From contig NZ_JAUSBX010000011.1 in the NCBI RefSeq assembly GCF_030651835.1, positions 1 through 64,000 of the forward strand: a DNA stretch of 64,000 nucleotides. The letters are read 5' to 3'. Below the pieces are notes generated by a model. That model was not told the origin of the DNA. It saw only the letters and a program-made list of their open reading frames with translations, and did no database searches. The stretch is from Methylicorpusculum sp. GTDB taxonomy: Bacteria > Pseudomonadota > Gammaproteobacteria > Methylococcales > Methylomonadaceae. The number at the start of each line of letters is the position of its first letter. Position 1 is the first letter of the stretch. Shown here piece by piece: positions 8,744-18,601 of the stretch. The translations under genes were made by a program, and so were the position numbers.

Positions 8744-9214
8744 TTAAGCTCCTATCTCGACTAATGAACGATCAAAGGTTTCCGGAGAAACCCGCCCGAA
8801 AACCTCCGAGTCAATCTGCATCGCCGGTGAACAGGAACAAAGTCCCAGGCAATAAACCGGTTCCAAAGAGAACTTGCCGTCCGGAGTGGTTTCGTGAAAA
8901 TCAATACCCAGCCTGTTTTTGACATGCGCTTCCAAGTGCTTACTGCCCATAGCCTGACACGATTCCGCCCGGCATAAATGAATCGTATGCTGACCCGGAG
9001 CCGATTCCCTGAAATAGTGATAAAAACTGATCACGCCATGCACTTCCGCACGCGACAAGTTCAGTTCTGAGGCGATAAAAGTAATGCTGTCTTTGGGAAT
9101 ATAGCCGAATGCATTTTGAATCTCATGCAGGATGGGCAGCAAAGCGCCGGGCTTATCCTTGAGGCGTGTAGTGATGTCTTGCAATGTCGTTTGCATCGAA
9201 GCGGTTTCAGTCAT
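8744..9214 (-). CDS. fdsG: Formate dehydrogenase gamma subunit (NuoE-like)
   Basis: A NuoE-like thioredoxin-fold protein carrying one 2Fe-2S cluster; the ligands are the Cys pairs in [10 protein letters not shown] and [10 protein letters not shown]. The N-terminal helical domain includes [11 protein letters not shown]. The start at ATG 9214 (156 residues, MTETASMQ) is preferred: a purine-rich GCGAGA lies upstream and the length fits the family. An in-frame ATG at 9298 would add 28 residues of unusual composition with no ribosome site. First gene of fdsGBA-fdhD-fdsD. The start choice is the only doubt. Confidence 0.92.
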   Translation of the reverse strand: MTETASMQTTLQDITTRLKDKPGALLPILHEIQNAFGYIPKDSITFIASELNLSRAEVHGVISFYHYFRESAPGQHTIHLCRAESCQAMGSKHLEAHVKNRLGIDFHETTPDGKFSLEPVYCLGLCSCSPAMQIDSEVFGRVSPETFDRSLVEIGA

Positions 9215-9380
9215 ATTTATCTCGCTATGCGATCCGGATCGGCTCAGACACTCACGGATCGGAGCCGGGTAATTAAAAGTCACTTGGAATTGAGCCATCA
9301 GTCATTAAACCGGACGTTTTAAATTAGACAGGAGCAGTCAATCCTTCTGTAATGAAAGCAGGTCAATTATCTCTACTCTC

Positions 9381-9398
9381 GAGAATATCATGAGAATA
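9381..9398. promoter_or_regulatory. Direct repeat GAGAATA upstream of the fds operon
   Basis: GAGAATA occurs at 9381-9387 and 9392-9398, an 11-bp period that puts both on one DNA face. A TCTCGAGA palindrome overlaps the first. It lies 167 bp before fdsG in the regulatory gap shared with the divergent regulator. It is a candidate protein-binding site, not identified with any known factor. Confidence 0.35.
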
Positions 9399-9539
9399 CT
9401 CTTTTGTAAAAAACACATAATAAAACATAATTTAACAATTTATAAAATGACTCGTTAAATTGATTATTTTTCCTATTTTTTATGTCTTTTAATTATAGGA
9501 ACAAAGTTTGATCTGTAAAAATCACAATTTTTTGACCTT

Positions 9540-9560
9540 ATTATCACTGATTCTGATAAT
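9540..9560. promoter_or_regulatory. 21-bp inverted repeat between the regulator and the fds operon
   Basis: ATTATCA (9540-9546) and TGATAAT (9554-9560) are perfect 7-bp arms with a 7-bp spacer, in the divergent gap between fdsG and the HTH regulator. The position, about 30 bp upstream of the regulator's candidate -35 box, suits an operator. The bound factor is unknown. Confidence 0.45.
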
Positions 9561-9591
9561 GTCTTACGGGAAAGCCGGCCATACACTGAGA

Positions 9592-9622
9592 TTGCTTGGA
9601 CCTGATAAGCTCGCTATATTGT
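9592..9622 (+). promoter_or_regulatory. Candidate sigma70 promoter of the regulator, overlapped by a ModE-like half site
   Basis: TTGCTT (9592-9597), a 17-bp spacer and TATATT (9615-9620) make a good promoter for the regulator at 9657. CGCTATATTGT (9612-9622) covers the -10 box and resembles one half of the molybdate-responsive ModE box of E. coli (CGTTATATTGT). The second half is not convincing. Confidence 0.45.
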
Positions 9623-9656
9623 TGGGCCAAGTAATGCTTTTAGCGAGGTCTGTCCC

Positions 9657-10544
9657 TTGTCCGACATGATGACCGTTCATGAGGTTGCCGAATATTTGCG
9701 CGTAAAAGAACGCAAGATTTATGATTTAATTACTCAAAAACAAATTCCCTGCACCCGCGTGACCGGAAAATGGCTTTTTCCCAGGTATTTGATCGATATG
9801 TGGTTGATGCAAAACAGCGAGTCGGTCTCACAAGACACGTTATTCAGAACCGTTCCTGAAATTGTCGTAGGCAGTCATGACCCACTGTTGGAGTGGGCTT
9901 TACGCGAAAGCAGCCTGCCTATGGCCATGCAGGCCACCGGAAGTATGGAGGGTTTGAGCCGCTTTGCAGCTAGTGAAGCGCTGATCTGCGGCATGCATGT
10001 TCTGGATACCGAAAGCGGGGAGTTCAATGTCCCGGTGATTAAAAACGCGTTACCGGATCACAGCGTGGTCGCAATCGAGTGGGCTTGGCGTGAACAAGGA
10101 CTGGTCGTCGCAGCGGGCAATCCTTTGCAAATCATTTGCATGGACGACCTGATCAACAAGAAAGCGGTTTTAATCGATAGGCAAAGCGGCGCAGGGAGCC
10201 GCATTTTGCTCGACTATTTGCTTGAAAAATCAGGGATAGACAAGACACAAATCAAAATCGCTGACAAACCTGCCCGAACCGAAATTGATGTAGGTCTGAC
10301 CATCTCCAGCGGCAAAGCCGATGCCGGTATCGCGGTAGCTTCGGTCGCGAGGCAACTACATCTGGATTTTATCCCGTTGACAAAAGAACGCTTCGATCTG
10401 GTGATGCGGCGTTATGATTATTTCGAAGCTCCGGTTCAACGCCTGCTTGAATTTACACACACACCCGCATTTGCGGAAAAAGCCAGGGAACTGAGCGGTT
10501 ATGATTTATCGGGTGCAGGTAAAGTCGTTTTGAATTTACGTTAA
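9657..10544 (+). CDS. HTH (excisionase-type) regulator with C-terminal PBP-like domain
   Basis: 295 residues. The first ~55 form a MerR/excisionase-like helix-turn-helix (VHEVAEYLRVKERKIYDLI...GKWLFPRYLIDMWL). The rest (about 70-290) resembles a periplasmic-binding-protein-like ligand domain of the type fused to such HTHs and to some molybdopterin proteins. Divergent from the formate dehydrogenase operon, so it is probably its regulator; with a Mo/W enzyme as neighbour, molybdate, tungstate or formate are possible ligands (inference). TTG 9657 is taken as start because GCGAGG lies 8 bases upstream; ATG 9666 is the alternative. It is unlike the LysR-type FdsR described in Cupriavidus. Confidence 0.82.
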   Translation: MSDMMTVHEVAEYLRVKERKIYDLITQKQIPCTRVTGKWLFPRYLIDMWLMQNSESVSQDTLFRTVPEIVVGSHDPLLEWALRESSLPMAMQATGSMEGLSRFAASEALICGMHVLDTESGEFNVPVIKNALPDHSVVAIEWAWREQGLVVAAGNPLQIICMDDLINKKAVLIDRQSGAGSRILLDYLLEKSGIDKTQIKIADKPARTEIDVGLTISSGKADAGIAVASVARQLHLDFIPLTKERFDLVMRRYDYFEAPVQRLLEFTHTPAFAEKARELSGYDLSGAGKVVLNLR

Positions 10545-10634
10545 GTAAAGAGTAACCACTCGTCGGCTTTGAATTGATATCCAATTGGTCAATCGTATTA
10601 AAATTGCGCCAAAACCCATTTCATTTATCTCAAC

Positions 10635-11645
10635 ATGTCTATTCAATCGACCTTCAAACCGGCCTGGTGGCTTACCAATCAACATTTACAAACCATTTAT
10701 CCCTCATTGTTCAGAACCGTACCCAATCCACCGGACTATTTCCGGGAACGACTGACGACACCGGATGATGATTTTATCGATGTTGATTTTTGCGGAACCG
10801 GTCCAAAGCCTTTAATCATGCTTTTACATGGTCTGACCGGAAGTTCGCAGTCGGGTTATATCAAAGGCCTGCAATCTGTTTTATTAAAAAAAGGGTTTCG
10901 AAGTGCTGCGCTCAACTTTCGTGGCTGTAGCGGCCAATCCAACAACAGCGCCCGTTGTTATCATTCGGGCGAGACTGAAGATATCCATTTTTTATATCAA
11001 ACTCTGCGTGAACGCGAACCTCATACGCCGATTGGCGCAGCCGGTTTTTCTCTGGGCGGGAATGTTTTGCTCAAATGGCTGGGCGAACAAGGTGACAATT
11101 TGGATCTGTTTGGTGCCGTGGCCGTATCCGTTCCGTTGCTTCTGGGTCATTGTGCGACCAAGCTGGACCAGGGCATGTCGAGGCTTTACCGTAAGAACCT
11201 GTTAAAAGAACTAAAAGAATACATGACGCAAAAAGCGCAGCATTTGGAGCATATAGGCCGGCAAAGGGACTTAGACAGAATCAGGAAGCTGGGTGATTTA
11301 TCGAATATCCGTTCATTCTGGCAGTACGATGACCGGGTTGTCGCCAGACTGCATGGCTTCAAGGATGTCAATGACTATTACCAGCGCTCCAGCTCACGCC
11401 AGTTTCTCAAATCGATTACCGTGCCGGTCTTGTTGATTCAGGCTGAAGATGACCCCTTTATGACACAGGAAGTGCTGCCGGCTTTGAATGAGGTTTCGGC
11501 AAGCGTCGAATTGGAATTTACCCCGAAAGGCGGGCATGTCGGTTTCGTTTCAGGCCGCCTGCCCTTGAGACCTGTCTTTTGGCTGGAGACACGCATCCCA
11601 GCCTTTTTCGATGAGAAATACAAAAAGCCAGAAGCGGCTAATTGA
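10635..11645 (+). CDS. YheT-family alpha/beta hydrolase
   Basis: 336 residues with an alpha/beta-hydrolase fold. The N-terminal NQHLQTIYPSLFR segment is typical of the YheT/ABHD1-3 group. An oxyanion-hole HGLTGSS lies near 65-71, and the nucleophile elbow is GFSLGG with Ser139. The GGHVGF motif near the C-terminus gives the catalytic His, with Asp in AEDDPF. Predicted to be a cytoplasmic carboxyl-ester hydrolase; the natural substrate of bacterial members is not established. The gene stands alone, 90 bp after the regulator. Confidence 0.9.
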   Translation: MSIQSTFKPAWWLTNQHLQTIYPSLFRTVPNPPDYFRERLTTPDDDFIDVDFCGTGPKPLIMLLHGLTGSSQSGYIKGLQSVLLKKGFRSAALNFRGCSGQSNNSARCYHSGETEDIHFLYQTLREREPHTPIGAAGFSLGGNVLLKWLGEQGDNLDLFGAVAVSVPLLLGHCATKLDQGMSRLYRKNLLKELKEYMTQKAQHLEHIGRQRDLDRIRKLGDLSNIRSFWQYDDRVVARLHGFKDVNDYYQRSSSRQFLKSITVPVLLIQAEDDPFMTQEVLPALNEVSASVELEFTPKGGHVGFVSGRLPLRPVFWLETRIPAFFDEKYKKPEAAN

Positions 11646-11665
11646 TATCGATTGCGTGACAGTCT

Positions 11666-11929
11666 TTATTCCCGTTGCTGTCTCCAGCGGTAATAAACCT
11701 GACCGTCATCACATTGCCAGCTTAAGCGCTGGGTTCCGGTCTCACTGACAAGCTGTTTGCATTGGTGATCTTGTTTGAATTGCTCCCATTGCCCTTCATC
11801 CAGATTAGCACTGGCATAAAGACTCCAAAGCTTGAAAATAACCAGCGCGAAAATGCCTGCAATCATAATATCAACGGGTTTCGCGCGAAATTTCCGAAAG
11901 TTGAAGCTATTGGGAAGTTTGAAATTCAT
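11666..11929 (-). CDS. Small single-span membrane protein, unknown function
   Basis: 87 residues: a basic N-terminus (KLPNSFNFRKFRAKP), one transmembrane helix near 18-40 (VDIMIAGIFALVIFKLWSLYA), then about 45 soluble residues with two cysteines (HQCKQ, WQCDDG) that could form a disulfide in the periplasm. The ending QVYYRWRQQRE is rich in aromatic and basic residues. AGGAGCACCT lies just upstream of ATG 11929, supporting translation. I do not recognise the family. It is convergent with the hydrolase gene. Confidence 0.6.
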   Translation of the reverse strand: MNFKLPNSFNFRKFRAKPVDIMIAGIFALVIFKLWSLYASANLDEGQWEQFKQDHQCKQLVSETGTQRLSWQCDDGQVYYRWRQQRE

Positions 11930-11992
11930 AGGTGCTCCTTTGGAACCAGGATTTAATCATACACGTTTGCAATTGCCTATCCTGCCTTAGGA

Positions 11993-12045
11993 CAGCAATT
12001 CCCAGTTTCATAATTTCAGCGTCACTTTGAGCTGAGGGAAAGTTT
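11993..12045 (+). mobile_element. Truncated MITE copy 5 (left end only)
   Basis: From CAGCAATTCCCAGTTT at 11993 to about 12045 the sequence follows the left end of the copy at 51747, including TTTCAGCGTCACTTTG. No right terminal repeat is found and homology fades before the C/G-rich palindrome at 12067. Confidence 0.65.
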
Positions 12046-12066
12046 TTAATAAATCCCCCTCGATCC

Positions 12067-12086
12067 CCCCCTTTTTTCAAAGGGGG
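12067..12086. repeat. C-rich/G-rich palindrome
   Basis: CCCCCTTT (12067-12074) and AAAGGGGG (12079-12086) form a perfect 8-bp stem with a 4-base loop, next to the decayed MITE and 52 bp past the end of the large kinase gene. Such C/G-block palindromes are a frequent intergenic repeat type in proteobacteria. It could also act as a terminator, but lacks a good T-tract. Confidence 0.45.
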
Positions 12087-12137
12087 AAGTGATTTGTAGC
12101 GATACCCTTAGTCTGAAATAGAAGAAGGCTGACAGTC

Positions 12138-15100
12138 CTAACTTTCGTCTTGATTGATTAAAGGCGCTACGGACTGCAAAAAAGGCGACAACACCTGATC
12201 AACTTCGGCCAATTCCGCCAGAATAATATCCAATGACTGCCCTTGATGGATGGCAAGATCCAACGCTGCAGCTTGACTGTGTATGACTTCTAAACCCAGG
12301 GTTGCGGAAACGCCTTTCAGTGTATGAGAAAGGCGTTTCGCCTTTTCCATTTCGCCCGTTGCCAGATGACTCCTCATTAATGCGACATCTTGTCCATGAC
12401 CCTCTACAAACATTTTGAGCAGTTTGGCATATTTGGTCATATTGCCTCTGACAACGCTCAAACCGGCATCGAGATTCACCCCGTCAAGCCCCTCTAAAAG
12501 TGATCTCAAAGCATAATCGTCCTGAGCTTTTTTATCTTCATTGAGCTTAATTGAGCCGATTTTTTGATTTATTAACCACTTCAATATAATTTGGTAAAGC
12601 AGATCGGGATCGACAGGTTTGCCGATAAAGTCATTCATACCCGCATTTAAACAAAGCCGTCTATCCTCGTCAAAAGCATTTGCCGTCATTGCCAGAATGG
12701 GAACTTCTTTATTACCAGGCGATTGACGAATCAAGCGCGTGGCTTCCATGCCATCCATTACCGGCATTTTCATATCCATCAAAACCAGCGCATAAGACCG
12801 CAGCTCCATTTGCTGCACTGCTTTGAGACCATTATCGACAATATCTACCTGCAAACCAACTGCCGCCAGCAATTCGCGGGCTACCTCCTGATTGACAAGA
12901 TCATCTTCTGCAACAAGAACCCGGACCTCTGCATATTGACTGCGCAAAGTTTGCTCTGCCACGTTACTCTCCTTACACGTCCAGGTCATTTGATCAGGAA
13001 TATTTTGACTCTGGGTTTTACCTAATAAAACGGAAAACCAGAAAAGGCTGCCTTTTCCCAGTTGACTTTCGACACCTACATCACCCCCCATCAACAAGGC
13101 CAAACGCTTGGTAATCGCCAATCCTAGACCCGTGCCGCCAAACCTGCGCGTCGTCGACTCGTCGGCCTGGGTAAATGCTTTGAACAATTTTTTCTTTTGA
13201 TCATCAGCCAGGCCGACACCCTGATCTTTAACCGCAATACGCAACATAACCGCTGCTTTGTCTGTTTCAATCACCTGGGATGTCACGGTAATTTGTCCGG
13301 AGTCGGAAAACTTGATCGCATTACCTAAAAAATTAATCAGCATCTGCCGCAAACGAAGTGCATCACCGATCAAAACCGCAGGAACTGTCGGATCATGTTC
13401 CATGACCAGTCGCAAACCTTTTTCTGCGGCTCGCTGGCCCACCATGCTTAGCGCATCACCCATCAAGCGTTGCGGTGCAAATTCACTCTGTTCAATGTTC
13501 AATTGCCCTGCTTCAATTTTTGATAAATCGAGAATATCATTGATGATAGCTAATAAATGCTGAGCCGCATCTTCAACCTTACCTAATTGGTTCCGGGAAT
13601 GAGGATCGGTAATAGCCTTTCGCAGCAAATGCGTCAAACCAAGAATAGCATTCATTGGCGTCCGAATTTCATGGCTCATATTGGCCAGGAACGTACTTTT
13701 CGCCTGATTGGCTTCTTCAGCTTGCCTTTTGGCCTCAACCAGCTCAACGGTTCGAGTCTGCACCAGCTCTTCTAAATGCCCCCGATAGTTATTGAGCTCC
13801 TGCTCGGCTATTTTTCGTGAAGTTATATCCCGGCTAATACAAAATACCAACTTTTCGCCATCCCAAACGGTACCGCTGGCGCTGACTTCAACATCGAAAA
13901 GAAAACCATCTTTACGGCGATGCTGTGTTTCAAAAATAGTCTGGGTCTGTAACAGATTGGAAAAGTCTTTTTCAACCTGCTCTTGAGTAAAGCACGCATC
14001 GAAATCCCAAGTATAAAGATCCATCACCTCCTCGACGGTGTACCCCAGCATATCGGCAAAACGCTGATTAGCCTCACGCACCCGATGCTGCTGATCAATG
14101 ATGACTATGCCGTCCCTTGAATTATCGATCAGCGCCTGACGACGTTCCATCTCGTACGCCAGTGATTTTTCAAGCTCTCTGTGCTGAGTGATATCCGTCC
14201 AGATCGCAACGATAAAGTAACAATTCTGCAGTTTGATCATCTGCTTGCTGATATTCATGTTTCGCAGGCGACCGTCTGCGTGCAGTAAAACCGTTTCAAA
14301 ATTATCATTACCTGCTTCAAGCATACTCGAACTGCTATACTTGGCCGAAGCGGGCACAAGATCCTTAATCCCTAAAAGCTTGAAATCTTCCCGGTCATAC
14401 CCTAATCCCAAGCAAGCTGCCGAATTGAATTCGACAAAGCGGCCCATAACCGGGTCAATCAACACTATCCCTACCGCCGCCTGTGTAACGATAGAACGGA
14501 AAATTTCGTTACGCTCCCGAAGCAGTCTAGCCGTTTTCCGCCTGTCCATAACACTCGCCAAACGCTCAGCTATGCTATCGATCAAGATGCGTTCTTCTGG
14601 TAAAAACAGCGACTCCACTTTAAACGGCGGCTCTGCTGTATAGATAACACTGACACTCCCTATCAGTTCCTGCTGGGATTTGATAGCCGCTGTCTGGACA
14701 TAGGGACTATCCTGATAAAGATCACTGGTGTAAAACGTTCCACACCATTCAATACAAGCTCCGGCGATGTCGTTATATCGCCAACCATCGGGCAACAGAT
14801 CGACTACTCCTTGCAGCATCACCTCCAGATCCTGCTCCACATTTTCAGTAATGCTGTACACAGCGTGCAAACATTTCTGCTCTTTGATACGCTCGTTAAG
14901 CGCCAACTGAATTTCCCGCCTGTCAGTGATATCCCGAGTAACACCTAAAACGCCTATCAACTGATTAGCACTGTCGTACATCGGCGTTTTTATTGTTTCA
15001 AAATACCCCCTGTAACCGCCGTCGGCAAAAGTCAGCCATTCTTCATTTACGCGAGACTGATTGGCTTTTATCGCCTCAAGATCATTTTTTCTGAAAAAAT

Positions 15101-18005
15101 CAGCCTCTTCCTGACTGAAATAATCGTAATCTGATGTTCCTATCGCATCTTGTTCGGAAACGCCTAAAAGTCGCTCAAACATCCGGTTGCATGAAATGTA
15201 AAAACCTCCGGGATCTTTTACCCACACTAAATCAGGTATCGTTTCAATGAGGGTTCGCATCCTTACTTCACTCAGTTTTAAAGCAGCATCATTCTGCTTG
15301 CGTTCACTGATATCCCTGACAATCACCTGTATAAAAGTTTGCCCCTCCATGCTAAACGAATTTAAGTGAATCTCTGCATCAAATTCAGCGCCAGAAAGCT
15401 GTTTATGCCGCCATTCAAACAGACTAAGCTTTCCCTGCATGACTTGATCAATTTTAATTTTGACCAATTCGACAGAATCAGAGCCGTCCGGCTGAACCTG
15501 TGGCGAAAACACCGCCGGTGAGGCGCCTATAAATTCATCACGTTCACAACCAAAAAGCTGCAAGGCTTTTTCATTGCACGCTACAAACAGACCATCCTGG
15601 ATTATCGCAATGGCATCGGCTGAGTTCTCGAATAATGTGCGGTATCGGATTTCGCTGGCATGGATTAGCGCTTCAGTCCTGGTACGCTCGGATATGTCGC
15701 TCCAAATAGCGACCAAGAAAGGCCGCTCTCTAAGATAGATCAGAAAGTTATTGGCGCGTATATACATCAACGCACCATTTTTATGTCGATGTACCGTTTC
15801 GAAAACATACATCCCGGCTTTAGCTATTTCTCTAATTTTAATCGCCACCTGATTGGCATCCATCTCGCCTTGTATATCAGGAATACTCAAATTAGAAAAT
15901 TCCTCACGGGAATACCCCAACCCATGACAAGCCGCCTCGTTAAATTCTACAAAACGAAACGTATCAACATCAATCAGGCAAATGCCATCCGAGGCATTAG
16001 TCACTATGGCGCGATAAATTTCCTCACGTTCAGCCAAAGCGGTTTGTAAATATTCCTGGGGAGTAATGTCTTTGTAGGAAATAACCCGGCACGGGGCGTC
16101 TTTAATAACCAGGGACTTACTGCTGCGCGTTAGTACTCTGCCATCCTGACAATACAGCTTGTCGCGGATGACATCCCGGTCCAGATGAAGGCTTGAACCA
16201 AAAAAATCTCGATGATCCGGATCAATTAACTGATCCAAAACGTGTTGATGAAGAACTGTGTAGTCTGGTGTATTGACCAAATTAGCCGGAATTCGCCAAA
16301 GTTCGAAATAGCGATGATTGGCAATCAAAACTTTATTGTCTTGAGTGATGACCAGAATGCCCTCGTCGGTAGAATCCAAGGTCATCTTCAATAGCGCTTC
16401 CGTATGGAGTAACTGATCTTCCGTCCTTTTTTGCAGCGTAATATCGGTAAGCATCGAAAAACTACCGGCAAACTGATCATTTTCATCGGTAATTGCCGAG
16501 GTCGTGACTTTGACCCAAACGACTTGCCCGTCTTTGTCACGCATACGTTGTTCATATTCAGCCGGCAAGCCTTTTTTTACCTGCGCCATCAGCCGTCGAT
16601 GATCATCCAGATCCTCATCCGGAATAAACCGGCTAATAGCCAGCCCAATCAGTTCAGGTTCAGACCAACCTAATAGCGCCGCGATACGCTTATTCACAAA
16701 CGTGATTCGCTCGCTTGCATCCAGTGTCAAAATACCCTCGTTTGCCAGTTCCATAATGCGCTGATTACGCAGCTGACTTTCGGCTAAAGCCAGTTCGTTT
16801 ACTTTGCGCTCCGTGATGTCCATCGATGTGCACAGACTGAGTTCAGGACGCCCCAACTGATCACGCCTGACCACCCTTGATCGCGTGTGTAACCAAAGCC
16901 AATCCGAGAGGTCAGATCTCATCCGGTAAACCACATCTACCAGGGGATTGTCAGCCTGCATCGCTTGATCAAACTGGAATATGACGCTGTCTTTATCATC
17001 AGGATGAACGAGCGCCAGCCAGTCATCAAAAGTCTTGGCCGCTTCCGCTGCTTCAATCCCCAATATTTTTAAACAGTTTTCCTGAAAACGCAGCCTGCCA
17101 CTAACAAAGTCAATTTCCCAAAAGCCCAGATGGGTGACTTCTACCGCTAAACGTAAACGCTGTTCAATATGCCGACGACTCGCCGCTAACTTGTCCTTTT
17201 GATGCTGGGTCGCCGCCAACAAAATATTGGTACCAATTCGCTCCATTAAGCTGTGGCGACTGATAAGACCTTCCACTTTGCTTTGCTGATTAACAACCAC
17301 CAGATGCTGCAATGATTGGCATTGCATAAGCTCTAACGCATCAAGAACCGCTGTAGTGCTTGGCACAGTCATAGCCGGCTGATGCATTATTTGCACGACC
17401 GGAATCAAGTTTAAAGGACTGGAATTCATCGCTGAAATGACAGCAGGAATATCTCGCTCAGTTAAAATCCCCAGCGATTTTTCGTCTTCCATGACCAACA
17501 CATAGGAACTTTGTTTTAGCAACATCAAAGCTATTGCTTCATCTAAAGATGACGAAGAATGTATGCGCGGCAACTCCTTATCCATAATGCCATTAAGATC
17601 TCCCAACTGCCTTACCAACGTCACGCCCATATGCCTGAAAAAATCAGACTCACTGACGATACCGGCAACCAACTCGTGCTCATCGACAACCACAAGATGG
17701 CGGATTGGACGATCCAGAAACAGCGTTAAAGCTGTCTCAATAGTGCATTTTTTCTTAATCGTTACAACAGGCGAGGTCATGACCTCATTAATCGGAGTAA
17801 GAGGGGAAATATGCGCGTGAGCCAGTTTCAACAAATCCCGCTCAGTTAAAATTCCCAGCGGTTTGCCGTGTTCCGTTATAACAATCGAAGAAATTTGATC
17901 CTCAGCCATTTGTCTGGCCGCTTGACCCAGCAAACAATCCGAAGAGACCAGGCATACCGCAACGTTCATGATGTCGGCAGTGGTCAAATCATAAACTGAT
18001 TTCAA
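12138..18005 (-). CDS. Giant hybrid histidine kinase: 4 CBS, 8 PAS, GAF, HisKA-HATPase-REC-Hpt
   Basis: 1955 residues with no signal peptide or membrane helix, so probably a cytoplasmic sensor. In order: four CBS motifs (about 1-262) likely to bind adenine nucleotides; six PAS domains (about 275-1040); a GAF-like domain (about 1045-1190); two more PAS (about 1195-1430); HisKA with phospho-acceptor His1445 in MSHEIRTP; HATPase; a receiver with Asp1744 in LVLMDMKMP; and an Hpt with His1894 in LSHTLKG. All phosphorelay residues are present. The start is TTG 18005, supported by AAGGGG 8 bases upstream. No response regulator gene adjoins it, so its target is elsewhere. PAS4 and PAS7 are strikingly alike (FVEFNxAACxGLGYxRE), suggesting internal duplication. 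Confidence 0.93.
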   Translation of the reverse strand: MKSVYDLTTADIMNVAVCLVSSDCLLGQAARQMAEDQISSIVITEHGKPLGILTERDLLKLAHAHISPLTPINEVMTSPVVTIKKKCTIETALTLFLDRPIRHLVVVDEHELVAGIVSESDFFRHMGVTLVRQLGDLNGIMDKELPRIHSSSSLDEAIALMLLKQSSYVLVMEDEKSLGILTERDIPAVISAMNSSPLNLIPVVQIMHQPAMTVPSTTAVLDALELMQCQSLQHLVVVNQQSKVEGLISRHSLMERIGTNILLAATQHQKDKLAASRRHIEQRLRLAVEVTHLGFWEIDFVSGRLRFQENCLKILGIEAAEAAKTFDDWLALVHPDDKDSVIFQFDQAMQADNPLVDVVYRMRSDLSDWLWLHTRSRVVRRDQLGRPELSLCTSMDITERKVNELALAESQLRNQRIMELANEGILTLDASERITFVNKRIAALLGWSEPELIGLAISRFIPDEDLDDHRRLMAQVKKGLPAEYEQRMRDKDGQVVWVKVTTSAITDENDQFAGSFSMLTDITLQKRTEDQLLHTEALLKMTLDSTDEGILVITQDNKVLIANHRYFELWRIPANLVNTPDYTVLHQHVLDQLIDPDHRDFFGSSLHLDRDVIRDKLYCQDGRVLTRSSKSLVIKDAPCRVISYKDITPQEYLQTALAEREEIYRAIVTNASDGICLIDVDTFRFVEFNEAACHGLGYSREEFSNLSIPDIQGEMDANQVAIKIREIAKAGMYVFETVHRHKNGALMYIRANNFLIYLRERPFLVAIWSDISERTRTEALIHASEIRYRTLFENSADAIAIIQDGLFVACNEKALQLFGCERDEFIGASPAVFSPQVQPDGSDSVELVKIKIDQVMQGKLSLFEWRHKQLSGAEFDAEIHLNSFSMEGQTFIQVIVRDISERKQNDAALKLSEVRMRTLIETIPDLVWVKDPGGFYISCNRMFERLLGVSEQDAIGTSDYDYFSQEEADFFRKNDLEAIKANQSRVNEEWLTFADGGYRGYFETIKTPMYDSANQLIGVLGVTRDITDRREIQLALNERIKEQKCLHAVYSITENVEQDLEVMLQGVVDLLPDGWRYNDIAGACIEWCGTFYTSDLYQDSPYVQTAAIKSQQELIGSVSVIYTAEPPFKVESLFLPEERILIDSIAERLASVMDRRKTARLLRERNEIFRSIVTQAAVGIVLIDPVMGRFVEFNSAACLGLGYDREDFKLLGIKDLVPASAKYSSSSMLEAGNDNFETVLLHADGRLRNMNISKQMIKLQNCYFIVAIWTDITQHRELEKSLAYEMERRQALIDNSRDGIVIIDQQHRVREANQRFADMLGYTVEEVMDLYTWDFDACFTQEQVEKDFSNLLQTQTIFETQHRRKDGFLFDVEVSASGTVWDGEKLVFCISRDITSRKIAEQELNNYRGHLEELVQTRTVELVEAKRQAEEANQAKSTFLANMSHEIRTPMNAILGLTHLLRKAITDPHSRNQLGKVEDAAQHLLAIINDILDLSKIEAGQLNIEQSEFAPQRLMGDALSMVGQRAAEKGLRLVMEHDPTVPAVLIGDALRLRQMLINFLGNAIKFSDSGQITVTSQVIETDKAAVMLRIAVKDQGVGLADDQKKKLFKAFTQADESTTRRFGGTGLGLAITKRLALLMGGDVGVESQLGKGSLFWFSVLLGKTQSQNIPDQMTWTCKESNVAEQTLRSQYAEVRVLVAEDDLVNQEVARELLAAVGLQVDIVDNGLKAVQQMELRSYALVLMDMKMPVMDGMEATRLIRQSPGNKEVPILAMTANAFDEDRRLCLNAGMNDFIGKPVDPDLLYQIILKWLINQKIGSIKLNEDKKAQDDYALRSLLEGLDGVNLDAGLSVVRGNMTKYAKLLKMFVEGHGQDVALMRSHLATGEMEKAKRLSHTLKGVSATLGLEVIHSQAAALDLAIHQGQSLDIILAELAEVDQVLSPFLQSVAPLINQDES

Positions 18006-18290
18006 GTGTTCACCCCTTTAAAACGAATGCACGATGGAGCATTAAATCCATGCTAATTGGAAAGCGTCATGGATCTTAAATTTTACCGCAAAACGTTGAC
18101 TCATTAACCAAGCAACAGAATCAGATACAAATATCGTTTAAATTATGAAAAAGATATAGGCGATTAGAAATAAATCTGCTGAAAACTTGTGCGACAACAC
18201 ACATATTTAAATCAGTAAGAACAAAATCCGGGGCTTAGAAATCAGGCCCATGATTTATAACACCCTTATCTGTGAATTCAGCGATTAGCC

Positions 18291-18323
18291 CAGTCCTTTC
18301 TCTCCTTCAAATTGAGAATTACG
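18291..18323 (+). mobile_element. MITE right-end remnant
   Basis: TTCAAATTGAGAATT preceded by a C/T-rich run matches the right end of the long MITE copies (1706-1723 and 21029-21046), but the final CTG is lost. No left end is recognisable. It is a decayed fragment in the 600-bp gap before the EF-G gene. Confidence 0.45.
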
Positions 18324-18601
18324 CTTAAGAGCATTTCAAGCTAGTTTAATCTCAGTTTTAGGTTACAATATGGGGTTTTTCGATTCTGGACGCGTTTTGT
18401 AGGGGATAGCTCTCGCAGGTGAATGCTTAAACACAGTCACTCGAGCCGTAAGTAGTGCTGATGATCTTCATTTTGGATTTTAGCAGTGCAGACCCATTCC
18501 CACTGCAGAAACCGGTGATTAAAAGCGTTTCCCTAAGAAACCCGGGCATGTCCTGATGAAAAGTTTTTTATGCCTTAAGCCTTAACTTTTAGAGTACAAA
18601 C
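18324..18601 (+). promoter_or_regulatory. Long leader region of the EF-G paralog
   Basis: No gene is seen. A -10-like TACAAT lies at 18364-18369, which would give a leader of about 230 nt. The leader holds a GCAGTG/CACTGC hairpin (18483-18488/18501-18506) and a GTTTC...GAAAC hairpin near 18528-18542. No known riboswitch consensus was recognised. The adjoining stretch 18006-18290 is AT-rich and shows only possible promoter DNA for the kinase. Confidence 0.3.

Noticed and set aside
8744-9298. Longer fdsG start at ATG 9298
   Set aside because: No Shine-Dalgarno, and 28 extra residues not seen in the family; ATG 9214 is better supported.
18324-18601. The EF-G leader considered as 6S RNA, tmRNA or a known riboswitch
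   Set aside because: None of the conserved sequence blocks of those RNAs could be matched.
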